Of a stretch of 64,000 nt of DNA, positions 33,733 to 47,225 are shown in pieces (the stretch's first letter is position 1; each line of letters begins with the position of its first letter). The translations under genes and the position numbers were made by a program. The notes beneath the pieces were generated by a model. That model saw only the letters and a list, made by a program, of their open reading frames with translations. It was not told the origin of the DNA and made no database searches. The DNA is from Taeniopygia guttata (Eukaryota; Chordata; Aves; Passeriformes; Estrildidae), in contig NC_133043.1 in NCBI RefSeq assembly GCF_048771995.1, positions 5,697,001-5,761,000 of the forward strand, in the 5' to 3' direction.

Positions 33733-33862
33733 GGTGGCAACAACCCCAGTTCCTTCAGCCGTTCCTCACAGGGTTTGTGTTTTCAGCCTCTCTCCAGCCT
33801 CGCTGCCTCCTCTGATGCACTCAAGTCCTTCCCAAACGGAGGGGCAGAGCTGGGCACAGCTG
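33733..33862 (-). mobile_element. CR1 LINE fragment (internal 3' part)
   Basis: Antisense CR1: caacaaccccagttccttca, gttcctcacagggtttgtg and ttcccaaacggaggggcaga correspond to the reverse complement of the region at 13030-13130 in the longest copy. It covers a consensus interval that overlaps the copy ending at 33441, so it is a separate insertion or a duplication rather than the split half of one element. Confidence 0.8.
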
Positions 33863-33884
33863 ATTTATCCATGTGCAAAGCCCG

Positions 33885-34540
33885 TGTGCCCGCAGGCTGT
33901 GGGCATCCCGAGCTGTGCCCGCGGTGTGCCCAGAGCAGAACAAGGCGCAGCAGCGGCTCATCCCGGACCGGGCAGCATCTCGGGTGAGCTGCTGGCAGCA
34001 GCCTCTGGAGCTGGTGTTCCCTGCCCTGCAGGGCTGCAGGAGGGCTGGCAGAGGGCACCTGCAGCTCCGCTCCTTGCCGGGCTCCGAGGGCAGCGTGCCC
34101 CGCTGCTCGCACCCGCGGCTCGGCTCGGCGGGCATCGCTCCCCGCCTGTCCTTCCACGCTGCAACACCAAACCCGCTCTGCCTCGTGGTATTAATAACCC
34201 CTGCGATGGCTTTGTTTAAAGTATTCCATTGGGAAGTGCTATTTTAAGGCTCCATTGAGTCAGGCGGAATGTGAAACCTCCTCCTGCCGGCCACTTCACA
34301 CTCGCTGCTTATCTGCGTGCGCGCTGCTGTTGTGTCTAATTCAGATTAGCTCCCCTCGCCATTTCACTGCCACCATTTACATTGGGCGTGCTGGAGCAGC
34401 CACAACAGTCTGCAGGAGATCGTGTCCGTGTGTTCCCGGGCCACGGAGCAGTTCTGTGCTGCCCCGGGGCTCAGCTCCTGCCCGGTGCTTGCGGCCAGAC
34501 CCGGGAGCTGCGAGCCGGGCGTGGAGTCGTGGAGAAAGTT
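33885..34540. promoter_or_regulatory. CpG-island-like block, candidate promoter or enhancer
   Basis: By hand count this stretch of about 650 bp holds roughly 45-50 CpG dinucleotides at about 60% GC. That is close to the number expected from base composition, whereas most of the window is CpG-poor. The centre (34190-34260 and 34300-34385) is AT-richer and high in complexity (gtattaataacccc, tctaattcagattagctccc), like a conserved enhancer core. A donor-like CTCGG|GTGAGC occurs at 33981-33983. There is no clear long ORF or TATA box. It could be an alternative promoter of the gene that starts at 10 kb, a promoter of a noncoding RNA, or a developmental enhancer. Confidence 0.5.
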
Positions 34541-37159
34541 CATTCTGCTGACAATTCATCAAGCAGTGTCATGGTTTGACCCTCTTCTTCCTGAGAAAAT
34601 TCTCTTCCGTGTCAAACCGCGACGAGCAGCCAGGAACGCTGTTTAGCTCTTCAGTTTGAGATTACACTCATGCGACTTCCTGCGTATTGAGAAAGTATTT
34701 GTGGCTTTTGAAGTGCCTCTCAATTAAAGTCTCTCCCCTGTTGGCTGAATCGCTGGGGGAGAGGCTCTGGTGTTCCCACTCCAGGGTGCAGCCCCCAGCC
34801 CAGCCCAGCTGGACACTCAGCCTCACCCCCACAAAAAGTGTTTTTCTTTGCTTCCTAAACCTCCGCTGTTTTAGTGTGACTGTGGACTGAAGCTCCCTTC
34901 AGAAACAGGGAAGGTGGTCCCTTTGGATATTCAAAAGTGTAAAAGCCATTGCTGAAAAAGAAATATTTTTATTAAGGCTGCAACAGAAGCTGAAGAAAAA
35001 AATAAAAATCTGTCCAAAAGGGGTCCAGGGTGTGTGTTCTATCGGTTAAACCTTCAGGAGATAAAACAAAGGGAGGAGAGGACAAGGGGACTCTCAGAGC
35101 ATGTGTGGTTGGAACTGTGAAATTGTTTGCATAATGTGAACATAAAGAAGAACCTGAGTTACTGATGAGAAGGAGAGAGAAACTACAGAAGTGCTGCACA
35201 ATAAAACTCAGAAATTCATGACTACAGAAATAACACAAATATTTTAATTCCTTGCTCTGGCTCTGCAGGGAGTGTAGCAATAGTGCAGCATGGCCATGGC
35301 CAAAACGAATGAAGGCATGAGAAGTTCCAGCACTCATGAGCCTTGCAAGGAAGCTTTTTTCTCGGTCCAGTTCTCCAGAGCATCTTCCTGCCCCCTTTTC
35401 CCTCCTCCTGGGATAGAGCTGAGTCAGACACTAGATCTGAGGAGCTGATCAAGGCTACACGGGAGCAGGGAGGTTCCTCTTGTTTTCTGTTGGTCTGTCT
35501 TTGCTTTGTCCACCTGCCACTCTGGTAGGGGACAATGGAGAGGAATTGTCCCCAGCTCCTACTCCAGTCAGTACCTGGGACAATCCTTTTCCTCTCCTTG
35601 AAATACCAGGCCTGCTGAGGGAATACACTGAGGGAACTGAGTGAATGGTTTCTCCAGTGTTCTTCAGCCCTGGAGAAGATGAGGGAAACTCTGAGGAGAT
35701 GAAGAACCTCTTTGGAGCAGATTTGATCTGTTCTGGTCCTTGAGATGGTGGGATCTAGGCTTAATTGGCCCCCAATCCCAAATACCTGAGACCCAGAGAA
35801 GAGAGTCCTGCAGAGTCCCACTGGTGTGGCAGAGGAACCAGAACAGATGGCAGGGCAGGGCACTGGGCTAACCCAGATGTGCAACACTGGCTCCTTGCTT
35901 TCCTTGTTTCATGGTGATGGCCACTGACTCCTCACTTTGGCTTCAGCAGGCTGGGACACCATGGCTGGGTGATTCTTTTTTTGGATGGGGCCATGCCAGG
36001 TGATTGTTCCACCAGTTCCAGCCCTCCAAAAAGTTTCAGAAAGAGTCATCAGTCCAGGCAAGGCTTTCCTGGACTGCTCTCAAAAACTCTGAAACATCTT
36101 TGAACTTACATAAGCTATGTCCATCTGATGGTGGGGTGTTTTCATGATGCTCTCTCTCACAGCAAGTTTGCTTGAAGAGAAGCAGAAAACGTGCCCATGA
36201 CAAAAATAAGGGCTCCCACCTACAATCTCTGCTTCCAGGCTTGAGAGCAGCACTTGGAAGCCATCCCTGCCCTTTCTCCAGGGTGCTCAGGGGTCGTTCC
36301 CCCTGGCAGCAGTGCAGGGATCCCGTGGAGCTGCTCCAGCAGCAGAGCAGTGACTGTGGCTGTGCAGAGCAGGGACAGCCTGGCGGGAGCTCCCCCCTGC
36401 AGGGAAAACAGCCCTTTTTGGAGAGGAGACACTTGCTGAGCACAGGGCTCAGCACTGCGTGTTACCCCTGGATATCAACAAAACATGGTCCTGCTTTAGC
36501 CTTTGCACCCTCGCTTATAAATACCCTGATCTCTGCTTTACCCACAGCTCCGAAGAACAAAGTTGATTTATTTTTGCTCTTTCAACTGTGGCTTATAATA
36601 AAGTGTGAACCCTGCCCAAAGCTGAGCTCTGTTCTGGGGCTGTTGTTATGAGACCAGTGACTCCAAATACAGGGAGATGGGAACACACCAAAGGTGTTGT
36701 CCAGGCATTTTTTACACAGAAGGGTCAGCATGGGGTAGGGAACAGCTTTGTTTAAAGACTCTGGGCTCCTTTGGCAGGTGGCTGATTTACAAGTCAGAAA
36801 CAGCAGCATGCCTGTGACACTTTTGAGGGCCTTTTTTATGTCTAAATAGATTTCAAGTATTTTTCTGTAGAAGCTGGAGCCCTGCTGAGGTGCACTGGCT
36901 CAGCCCTGCGTTTCTCCCGTTTATGGAACCCCACACACAGGCTGCTCTGGAGAGGTCCAATCCTTGCTTCTGGCCTGGTAGCCTTTGCTAAATCACAGGG
37001 TTTCACATCCTGCCCCTCAGGCATCACCTACTCCCTGCACACAAACACTTTCAGCTCTTGCCTGGAAGCTCCTTAACTCTGACTCTGCTGGAAGACTCAG
37101 CAAGATGGGGAGGACTGCATTCAAACAAGGTAAAAAACAAGCAAATCCTCCTAGGCATG
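34541..37159. other. noncoding interval
   Basis: Unique sequence. 34940-35230 is A-rich and contains several AATAAA words. A minus-strand frame of 221 codons (35222-35887) is the longest non-repeat frame of the window, but it has no recognisable domain, no splice context and ordinary noncoding composition, so it is not called. 36480-36640 contains another AT-leaning stretch. Confidence 0.35.
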
Positions 37160-37470
37160 ACATGGGAGGAAAATTAATATTTAAAATACATGCATGATGT
37201 AATGGGACTTAAAATAGTCTCTATCCTGGAAAAAAGAGATTAACTGCTTAAGGCGAACTAATGAAAAGGTCACTTGGACAATTCTTGCAAAGCACTCCCT
37301 GTGCTGCATCATGGACTTATCGGTTCTGTTTGACAGGGAGTCACACATGATCCCAAGCACTTATCTCTGTTTTATACTTTATGAAAAATTGATTGACTCC
37401 TTTTGCCCGAGAATTTGTGTTAAATAAGAAATAAAACATTGTTTATGGGCAACTTTCTCTTCCCATAGTC
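37160..37470. promoter_or_regulatory. AT-rich repeat-free block, candidate conserved noncoding element
   Basis: High-complexity AT-rich sequence with homeodomain-type (gattaactg, actaatg) and tgcatg words and no coding or transposon signature. It lies immediately upstream of GC-rich sequence. Inference from composition only. Confidence 0.2.
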
Positions 37471-37712
37471 AGCAGGGGCCAGTTTTATAAGAACAGGACA
37501 TCAAATCTTAATACTGCAAAGTACCTGCATATTTGACATGGCAAAGTGAACTCTTCTGTTATTATCTCAGCTGGATCAGTTCCTAAAGCTAAACAGAAAC
37601 AGCAGCGAACATTTTCCATTCCTTCTGCCTTTAACCAGCTTCCCTCACCCTCTGGCACAGACCACATCCTGTCTGGGTAGTGCCAGTCCTCCCAGAATGA
37701 CACTGAGAGGGG

Positions 37713-37875
37713 TGGAGATGTCCAACCCTGTCACCCTGGCGTGGTGCTGGCAGCACTGGGATGTCCATCCCTGTCACCCTGGCAGGGCACTGGCAGCACT
37801 GGGATGTCCATCCCTGTCACCCTGACATGGCAGCATTGTGCTGTCCATCCCTGCCACCCTGAAATGGTGCTGGCA
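37713..37875. repeat. 43-bp tandem repeat, about 3.5 copies
   Basis: The word gtccatccctgtcaccctg (or a near variant) recurs with starts near 37720, 37763, 37806 and 37843, giving spacings of 43, 43 and 37 bp. Each unit also contains ggcagcactgggat. The last unit is shortened and diverged. Frames through it are short. Confidence 0.85.
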
Positions 37876-38859
37876 TGTCTGAGCTCCTGCCCAGCTGTGG
37901 GTGCAGCAGACTGCCCAGGTGTGTTTTGATGCCCACTGATTCCTTGTAGCCTCAGATCCTATGCCCACCTGCTGCCAGATGTGTGCTGGTTAAGGAAATG
38001 CAGCAATGCTCTGTGTGATGAGAGAACACCGTGGTGGATGGGCAGCATTGCCACTGAATTTGGGAGCTGGGAAGGGATCACAGATGTGGGCCCAAGGTGG
38101 GTCTGTTCATCTGGCTGAAATTTCAGGCAGCAGCAGTTAGGGCACCATGCCTGGTACCTCAGACACAACTATTGCTTAACGTTGCCAGAGCAGAGGATGG
38201 TCCTCTGTGCAGCTGGGCAGCCTGAGCAGGGCAGGACTCTGTCAGAAATGGTCTCTCAGACTGAAAACACCCTCCAGCCTGTGCTGAATTCACTCTCTGT
38301 TTGCCGGACTGCCCCAGGCTCTGCTGGATGAGAACAGCTCTGGAGCAGGAAAAGTTGCTCTGGCTGCCTCTGCTCCTGCCTCCTGTGACCTGGGCCAGCC
38401 CCGCTGGGCTTGGGTGGCCCCTCTGCCCAGGGCTGAGGCCACCTGCTCCGAGCTGTTCCTTCCTGTAACTGCCTCATGACTTCCTGGGGCATTTCATGCT
38501 GTGATGTCACTTCTGCATCACCTTTCACCATGATAAATTCCTCCAGAAAATGACCCAGAAACATTGCTACACATAAAGCCCTCAATTATACAAAGTCCTG
38601 CAAACATCAGATAAGACCATAACAGAGAAAAGGTCACAGCAACACCAGCTATGTCGTGAATAGCAGCAACAAGTAGCAGGCAGTGCCTGATTCAGTCTAA
38701 GGCTAGAAAGATGAAAAGATAGAAATGTTGTTGGCTTTAATTCTTTTGTAGTGCGTTCCAGGCAGCTGTCAACTGCTGAACATTTGAACAACCAGGGCCT
38801 CCCAAAGGGAAATAACATCTTCGGAATGGCCAGGCTCAAGAAAACACCACATCTTAGAT
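37876..38859. other. noncoding interval
   Basis: Unique sequence, nothing recognised. Confidence 0.35.
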
Positions 38860-39230
38860 GATGTATTGATGGGGGAAAATAAATTCAGAAGAGAATCTGG
38901 TGCTTTGCCGAGCAATGTCCTGAAGATAAGCTTGTACCAGTTCTTCAGTCACGCACTAATGATCTTCAGTTCATTATATGTTATAAATCACTCTGATGGA
39001 TACAGAAAAGGGTAATAAATGAATAAATAAATAGCAAACACTCTGTGGATAGTGCTGATCATAGAAAGATGAATTAATCATAAACACTGCTTCCAAAGGC
39101 TGTGACACGAATGAGCATTCCTTTGATATCAGCCGTGCTCTTCTTCCCACCAACTTGTTCTCAAATAAACAGCCCAGTAAATATTTGTCTCCTTGCTCCA
39201 GCATTGCAAATAAAATAAAATGAGAAAGGC
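38860..39230. promoter_or_regulatory. AT-rich repeat-free block, candidate conserved noncoding element
   Basis: AT-rich sequence with repeated taat/atta-type words (gcactaatgatc, gaattaatcataa), an (aataaatg)-like microsatellite near 39010-39032 and no coding or transposon signal. Regulatory role inferred only. Confidence 0.18.
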
Positions 39231-41944
39231 CCTCCTGGCCCATGGATAGCGATTCCCTTAGGGTGATGCTGGAGTTCAGGTTGGGATTCACCTCAGCTCA
39301 CTTCAGTCAGCTTCTAGCTTCTCATCTCAGTCTAGAGCGGGATCTCTGGGCTCCCTTCAGAGCTGCCTTTCCAATCTGCCACCCTCCAGTACTTGCAATC
39401 TCTTCTACCTCTTTGTATCTCTTTCCTGCCTTTGCTGATGTCTGATGTCCCACGCTGGTGGTCTCATCCCTAAAAAGGGATTTTGATGCCTCACTGCAGC
39501 ACAGCCTGCACTGGGGCCTTTCAGGTGAAGCGATTTCCACCCTGCTGGTGGCACCACAGTCCCCTGCAGCTAAGCCCTGCCTGGTGCCCTGCCTGGCACT
39601 GCAGAGCCAGAGCCCTGCAGTGGCAGCACAAAGCCCCAGCTCCTCTGGGATGATGCTCCAAGGCTCTCATGGAGCATTGGCAGGGGAGAGGGGCTGCTTT
39701 GCTGGACTGTGCCCTGCCCTGCACCAGTGCGTCACACAAGACTGGAAGAGGAGGGTTGAGCCCTCTGGGATGCGGGGATGGCTCTTTTGGACTCAGGACA
39801 AGCCTTCCTAACAGCCTCAGGGCTCACTTCCTTATTTATTCTCTGCCTGCTTTCCTTCCTAGGTGAAGTCCATTCATTATTTTTAATGGTATCCATAACT
39901 CCTCCTTATCTCTAAATCCTGCTGTTCCTCCTGCACGGACTGATGACATGACTGCTTGTGTTCTGCTCTCCTGGTAGCTTGTCTCAGCACAAAACCTCGT
40001 GCTGCTCCCTTTCCCTGCTTCCATCTGCAGCAGCCAGGTGCTCTGAGGAGGAATTTCTGCCCTGGTATTTTGTTCCTCAAGCTGCAGAGGAGTCAGCAGC
40101 CTGCCCTACTAACACCCATACCAAAACATCCTGCTTCCTGCAGCAGCGTGTGAGACTTGGCCAGCTCTCACCTGAATTTCTCCTGCTCAGCCCTGGGAAT
40201 CCCTTGGCAACTCCAGCCCACAAGCAGTGCACACCACACCCCAGCCTCCTCTTCAAGATGCTGATCCCAGAATCAGCTTCATCTTTACTGAATTTGAAGC
40301 CTAAATTCTCATGTGTCAAAGCCAAGTTCTGTCTCCAAGTTGCCCAAGCTATTTTCTTGAAAGCAGTAGGGTTCAGGCAATGGGAGTGCTGCTGCAGATA
40401 AATCATGGTCAAAGGGTCTGCTTGACCCAGAGTGTAAAATCCTCCATGAGCAATGCCTCTAAGCAGAAAACTTGTCAGAAAAATCAACCTGGTTGCCTCC
40501 CTATGTGCAGAATTCCCTCTTCTTATGCTTCACATTAGCAGTGCCTTGGGATGGCAGGGATGGAGGGTGGATAATGGGAGACTTCACCGAGCAGTCTGAG
40601 GCAATCAGCAAGTTCCCTGCTGCTCAATTTTCCTAGATTGGAAATGAAGCACGGGTGGCAAAAGAACTGGAAGATGCTTTTAAGTGTGGTTCTGGCCTGC
40701 ACAAAAGGCTCTATAAAGTGGATGTTGCTGGGTATTGTTTCCTAATAGCCCCCTCAGTGAGTCCTGCTCAGCACAGCGCAGTGGGAGAACTGGTTTATCT
40801 CCCTGCCTCCAGCCTGGCTTTTAGCTCAGCCAAAGAGGGCTGCCCACTGCTGTCCCAGCTCAGGGCTTGAGGAAACCCTGCTCCAGAGAGAGCTCCAGGA
40901 GGAGAGGATGGAGGGGCAGATGAGAACGGTCTCAGCTGACAAACACAGCCCTGTCTCCTCCCGCTGGCACCGCAGCTCGCCAGGCTGGAAGAAACATGCT
41001 GGGCTCCTTCCAGATGAGATGCCACCATCAGGATCAACAGACTTTGTGCAGGACTTTGTGATGTTTGGGCTAAATCCCAGCCTCGGAGACGCCAGCACAA
41101 TCCCTTTGCTGTGGCTGTGACTCAGGAGATGCCCGGGCAGGAGCTTGGAGTGTCACAGGGCAGCCCGGCCCAGAGAAGCTGCTGGAAGGTGTTGAGGTTC
41201 AGTTTGGTGAGTGCAGAAAATGCAGAAAACTCCTCTTTTGTGAGGAGGACAAAAGAGTGCTCTGAGGAACAGCTGGGATTGTCCTTGTCTGCCCTCCCAG
41301 AATCAGTGCCTCCAGAACATGCTTCCCCCTGCCCATGTTTCTAAAAACATCTGTTTTATGGTCTGGACTCCAGGCTGGACTTGCATTTTCAGGTTCTGGA
41401 AGCCTGATTGTCCTTTTCAGACCATCTCACCAACCCTCAGTGGCTTTGGAGAGCAAGCACCCTGTAGATGCATCTTAGCATGTGCCTCTTTGCTTCGTTG
41501 TTCTCTGAATTACACGCAGACTAATAATAAAGCCATCTCTTCATCCACTATTGTCTTTCTTCATGAAATAAAAAGATGAAGTCAGAGAATAAATGGACAT
41601 AAATGAGAGAGAAAGCACTTTAATGAGATTAATATAATACACTATTGGCTTCGCGCTGAGAAGTAGAAAGAATTGTAGGTGTTGGAAAATTATATTACAT
41701 CAGTCAAGAATGGAAGGAACCTAGCTAAACCTAGATCTGCCTGACAAGTGAATTTTTGAGCTGGTTTTGGCTAAGTTTGGTAATCAAGGAATTATATTTT
41801 CTGATCCCAATGGGAGATCCATGCAAAAGTGAAATCAAAAGAAGCTAAAAATAATTGCTACCAAGGGTATATTTTTCCCCCTGCTGGGGTAGACTTGGAG
41901 AAAAGGCTGATGTGCACCTGGTGTCCATCACCCAGCTGGCCTCA
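39231..41944. other. noncoding interval
   Basis: GC-rich in 39440-39800 and 40800-41300. It has several overlapping frames of 100-147 codons with no domains. 41570-41720 is AT-rich and repeat-free. Confidence 0.35.
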
Positions 41945-42140
41945 GAGGAGGAGTACAAGGTGTAAAGGCCCTGGCACAGGGTGCCCAGAGCAGCTGTGGC
42001 TGCCCCATTCCTGGGATTGCCCAAGGCCAGCTAGGACAGGGCTTGGAGCACCCTGGGACAGTGGAAGGTGTCCCCCCCAAGGTAGGAGGGGAACTGGGTG
42101 GTCTTTAAGGCCCCTTCCAAACCATTCAGTGATTCTATGA
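41945..42140 (+). mobile_element. CR1 LINE 3' fragment
   Basis: Plus-strand CR1 3' end of the subfamily seen in antisense at 16.5 kb: ggccctggcacagggtgccc, agagcagctgtggctgcccc, ggcttggagcaccctgggac, ggaaggtgtc and aaggccccttccaaaccatt. It ends with attcagtgattctatga, one to two terminal octamers. Truncated, inactive. Confidence 0.9.
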
Positions 42141-45100
42141 AGCCAAAACAGAGGAAACCAAGAGCAGATAAGAAGGAGAGCAGAGAGCGTCTGATCTGAG
42201 ACAAGGTACGAGGTTGCCATGGTATAATATAGAAACACAAACCCTGAGGGACAGCAAAGAAACTCAGGACGTGCTGAGGCTCCCTCTTCACTCTTTGTTG
42301 TCATTATTCAAGTGCTAGGACACGTTCAGTGGGTTAGACCCTGAAAAAGTGGAGCAGAAGCTGCATGCTGTAAATGCAGAAGTCCCATGGACTCTGAGCA
42401 TGCTTCACATTCATGTGCATTAGAAATCTCCAGCAACAAAGCTTCAGAGGATGAATTTAAGACTTGGAGGCATTACCCAACACTAATTTTCAAGTGCAAA
42501 GTAGGCACTTGGGGAATTAGTTTGATTTTCCCCTGGAAGATTTCTACTGTGTCCAAAGCAACCAGTACAGCACTTTCTGCTGTGGGCAGGGTCCAGAGTG
42601 AGCCCCCAAGGAGCCCTCAGTAAATCACAAAGCTGAGAAGCACTTGGAAAAGCTGATGTAACAATATGTCTGTAATTTAAGGGTGAGAGACAGTGAAATT
42701 GGGAGATTTGGGATACAGCTTGAACTCAGAGGAGCACGGGGCGTGTGGCTGTGCACAAGGCCACTCTGGGTGGAATTTGTTTGCCATTACTGGTGGCACT
42801 CAGTGGCTTTGTCACCCATCCCCTGGAGAGGCAGGAGACCCATCTTCTGCTCCTGTTGCTAGAAGCTGGATGATCCTTGGAACATCTCACAGCTGTGGCT
42901 GTTTTCACGGTTTGGCAGGTCAGGAAGAACATCTCTTGTCTTGACAACTCTGACTTTGTCCTTTATTAGTTCTTCTTCTACTAAGTTTTTCTTAGGCAAC
43001 TGATACTTGCAAAGAGCCCTGGGGTCTCTGATTAAGCCCAGAATGCCATTGTTGGAGCCCACAATTCAGATTAGTCCGAGTCAACGGTGGGTTTCTGGGT
43101 TCCTCCAGCAGAACCAGGACGTGGGGTGTGTTTGCTCTCCTGGCACTGCACTCTCCTCAGGAGATGCCTTGTCCAGTCTCCCCTGCCCCACCCCGATGCC
43201 CTGAGGTTTGTTCTCCCAGGAAGATGAGGAGTCCCTGGCTCTGGGCTCTGAGGTGTTGGAGCCCGACCAAAGGCCAGGAGAATGTCTGGGCTGGGTGCAG
43301 CTCCAGCCCTGTCTCTTCAGGGGACGCTTGACAGTTTCAGTCCATGACCAGAGCAGAGCATGAAAGTAAACACAACACCCTAGCAGTAAGTGAGAATCCA
43401 ATTCCAAAGCAGCAGTGAAGGAGGGCATCCATCCTGCCACACGAGAGGTGGCTCCACAGCGTACAGGAGGTCCTGCCAAGAGCTTTTTTTGGCTCTTTAG
43501 TCAAAACTTCCCCTTGCCTAAATTTCCATTGCTCCTGGGCACAGTATGTGCCTTCTTGGAGCACCCCAAATAACCCTCGCTCGCTACCATCAAGTTATTG
43601 TTTCATTTAAATGATATTGGAAGCTCCTCCAGCCCCAGCCAGGGAGAAAGGCTTTCCCTCCTTGCCAGGGGACTGTGTAATAGGACAGTTTTGTGCCAGA
43701 ACTGCTCCATGGGGGCCAGGAGAGAAGCAGGAGGGACATAATGTGCTTTCCATCAGGGAAACCCATTCTACCAAGGGCTGCTGGGGCTTGTTCTGCTGCT
43801 GGCATGGTTGCCTCTCACAACTCGTACAGGACTTGATAAAGTCAGACAGCTGGATGAAAGAGCATAAATACCCTGAACTTAAACATGCTATTGAGGAGCT
43901 GAAGGCAGGACATAAATAACTGCACTCTCGCTTTCATGTTTATCATACAATTGCAACAGGACCATATTTGGAATAAGTATCCCAATATTTGAATGCAACA
44001 TGTGATTGGAGTTTATCTGTTGTCATGTTTTGAATAAATATTCAGAAAACTCATTATTTCGGATATCCCCCTCTTCTCACTTTTTCCCAAATGAGGTGGA
44101 GCTAGGCAGTTTGGACATTGCTCAAGCTGTCTTTCATGTTTTCAAAAGCCCTAAGCCCTGGAACTGAGCACAGCTCGCTCCTGAGCCATCCAGGAGTCTG
44201 GATCCGTGCAGGGTGAGCCCCGGCCAGCAGCCAGCCCTGCTCCACACAGCAGCCCGGGGTGTCCCCATCCCTGAGGTGTGGTCACTCTGTCCAGCTCCTC
44301 CTCTCTGGAGGTCCTCACTGGGTGTGTGACAATGGCAAGGGACCATGAGGGCTGCTGCATCCCAGAGGAGAGGGAGGCAGAGCATCCTGTGCCTCACAGC
44401 CAGCCCTCTTCTGCACAGGGTCAGTGACAGTCCTGAGAGCTCTCAGGGACAAGGGGAAACACTGGCATCATTTTACCCTTTGAGTTTTAATAATGTCAAG
44501 TGCAAGAGGCCCCCAGCACCACCAGCCATGATCAGGTGAAGCACAAAAACTCGTCAAAAAACCTTTGAGAAGGACGTAACAAAACCAGAGTATCCAGTCA
44601 ACTGCAAAGATCTCCTTACACCCAAAGCAGTGCTGGTAACTGGTTATATTCATTTGTGAGGAGCTCAATCCTGTTACTGTGTGGAGGATTCACAGGCTGG
44701 TCTGCACCAGCACTGTGGATGATGTTATCATGGCAAAAAGCTGCTTAAAGACAATCTCTGGGTAACAGAGCTTGCACACCCTGTGGTGGGCATCCCCAAG
44801 AGCCAGGTAATGAGTTAAATGCCGGTGCAGCCAGTGAAGTGGTCCAGGGCTCTGCAGAGCACGTGAGTCAGTGACAGAGTCCTGAGTGACAGTGCTGCTC
44901 AGGGGTGCTTTACCCAGCTTTGCTGCTGAGGATTGCTCCAGCCCTTGCAAACAGCTGATTAGCACAGTGGTACCCCCTTAGGACAACGTGGATTTGATCA
45001 GAGCTTGTACCAAAGGTTATCTTTCCTGGGAAATGCAGTGTTGCAGAGTAGCGTTTCCAGTAACATTCCCTTTATTTTCACTCTCACCCTTACTAGATCA

Positions 45101-46989
45101 GATTTTGGCAGAAATCATTTTGCTTAATTCCCTTTCCTTCTAAAAACGTGAGTTCTGCAATTAATTTCATTATTCTATTGTCTCAGAAATGTTGGTCAAC
45201 AGGCTGAATAATTCCAGGCTGGATTTCTGATGTGCATCAGGGTCCAGCACCAACCCGTGCTGCCAGCTGACTCGCAGGCATGGGATGCATTAGGGAGGAA
45301 ATAAAACCCAAGGGCACAGCGTGTGGAAATGCAGCATGTCTGCCTTAATGCTGTGTCTATTCCAGCCAGGTCTCATAAGCTCTCAGAGACAAGTATTATA
45401 CCCTTGATAGCTCAGACACCTCAGGTGGCATAAAAGGAGTAGGATGGCTCCTGTGACATCTTCCTCCTCTTCCTCCCATGCAGAGGACACAGCAGACAGG
45501 ACACAAGCACCCACTTGCCAGGGACACTCAGGCTGGGCACAGGCTGTTCTTGGTCTCTTGGTTGCTCTGTGTGCTGGTTGAAGGATATATGGGGCATCCA
45601 TCCTCCATGGGTTACAGACCCATTCAAATGCTCCATTTACACAAGTTCTTAATATTTAGCTGCCCTTTTCTGAAACTCCTCATCTCAGGAGCGCTGTGAA
45701 GAGGGACACAGCCAGGGTGGACAGAAAGGATTGTGTCCCTGCTCTGTTTCTTTGCAGTCTCCACTGAAAAGGTGCTCTGGTACATCTTCGTTTGTGATGT
45801 CCTGCAGGTTCAGACTGCTCCTAAACACGGAGCTCATTTACTCGAGCAGCTAACGCAGAACAGAGGGTTGAATTTGTTGACACATCTCAGAGAGATCTCA
45901 CTGATTAATGTGCTGAATCTCAAACACAGGCTAAGACCGTGAAATCCCTAACAGGGGTTTAGATCAGAGATAGCATAATAATACACAGAACTCTTGGAAA
46001 CATTTTCAAGCCATGTAATGTCTATATTCTTAGTGTTCCTGACAGTGCTAATGGAACCAGAAAGTTGACAAGATCTCCTCTGTATTCAATTCCCTGATTG
46101 CTTTTAAACCCCTTTTCGTGTAGACATGGTTCTTCCAGTGTCACCTAAATCTTTCAGGCCTACAGGATGTGGGATCTCAAGCTTGGCAAGCCAGGGTCAC
46201 TTCTGCACTCTCTGTGACCAGGGATGAGAGGCTGCAAAGGCTGCCCAGAAGGAGATGCCCGTGCAAAGGGCAGGGAGGGATCAGCTTTACTGGTGGAAAG
46301 GAAGATGAAACAGGCCAAGAGGAGGATTTGAGCTTAATTTCTATCTTTTGTGTCTCCGTCCTGCTTGTCTGCAGCGTGGGGAGGGGAATGATGGAGCACT
46401 GTTTGAGTGCTCAAGGCAGGTCAGGGAATGCTTATCACTGTGCCTCATCCCACAGGGAAAGGCATATGAGAGCAGACCATGCAGTGATTCATTAAAAAGC
46501 TCTGCTTCCCCCTGTCAGAGCCTTACATGGTGTACAGCTTACTCCTGCTGCCTTAATCCTTTGAAGATGCTGGGTCAGTTTTTCCTGTTCCTCTGGCTTT
46601 AGCTGCACGTGCTCTCGGCACATGGAGCTGCCAAATCTTCCTGGGCTTCCCAAAGGGGCAAAAGCAAGGCTTTCATCTATCTGACCTCTGTTTCATTATT
46701 TATTTATAAAGGGAGCAGCAAAAGTGGAAAAGGAGTCCCTGCCTTTTCCCATCCAGCCCCACACGTGCCCATGCACTCGTGTTTATTCTCTTGGGTGTTC
46801 ACGGCAGGCAGCTCTGGGATTTCGTGCTGCAACAGTCAGGAATCTTTTCTCTGGGTTTTGAGGCAGTGAGGGGGAAGGTTCCCAAACCCCCTCTGAGTTC
46901 TGGCACTGGTGCAATTGAATGAGCTGAACGAGGGCCCTTCCCAGCAAGGGCTGTGCATGTGCTCACAATGGCATGTGCAGAAATGACAC
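42141..46989. other. long noncoding interval without recognised repeats
   Basis: About 4.8 kb of unique-looking sequence. 43580-44060 and 45000-45220 are AT-leaning. 45960-46160 is AT-rich. Frames of up to 132 codons overlap each other and show no domains. No splice-bounded exon, RNA gene or transposable element was recognised. Confidence 0.35.
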
Positions 46990-47225
46990 TAGAAGGTTGG
47001 TTTGCACAACAGCAGCTTTAATATGAAAATCTCTCTTTATAGACAGTTTCGACACATTCTACTTGATTGGTTAACTAACAAAAATATCTTTCTCACAAAC
47101 AGTCTTGGAGAAGTAGGGAAAAACAGAGTAGGAAAACAACACCTGCAGGTTTTTTTATGCTGACAAGTTATCGTCCCTAAAAGTCTCCTGTGAGAAAACA
47201 ATCTCGTTTTTTGCTCTCTGACCAG
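46990..47225 (-). mobile_element. possible LTR-like AT-rich repeat
   Basis: The stretch with gcagctttaatatgaaaatc, tttatagacagtttcgacac and ttgattggttaactaac has the look of passerine retroviral LTR sequence in reverse orientation. I could not locate terminal TG/CA ends or a target duplication, and there is no second copy in the window. Treat as tentative. Confidence 0.3.

Noticed and set aside
35222..35887. 221-codon minus-strand frame
   Set aside because: Longest frame outside repeats, but no recognisable domain, no splice sites and ordinary composition. Frames of this size are expected by chance in GC-rich DNA of this length.
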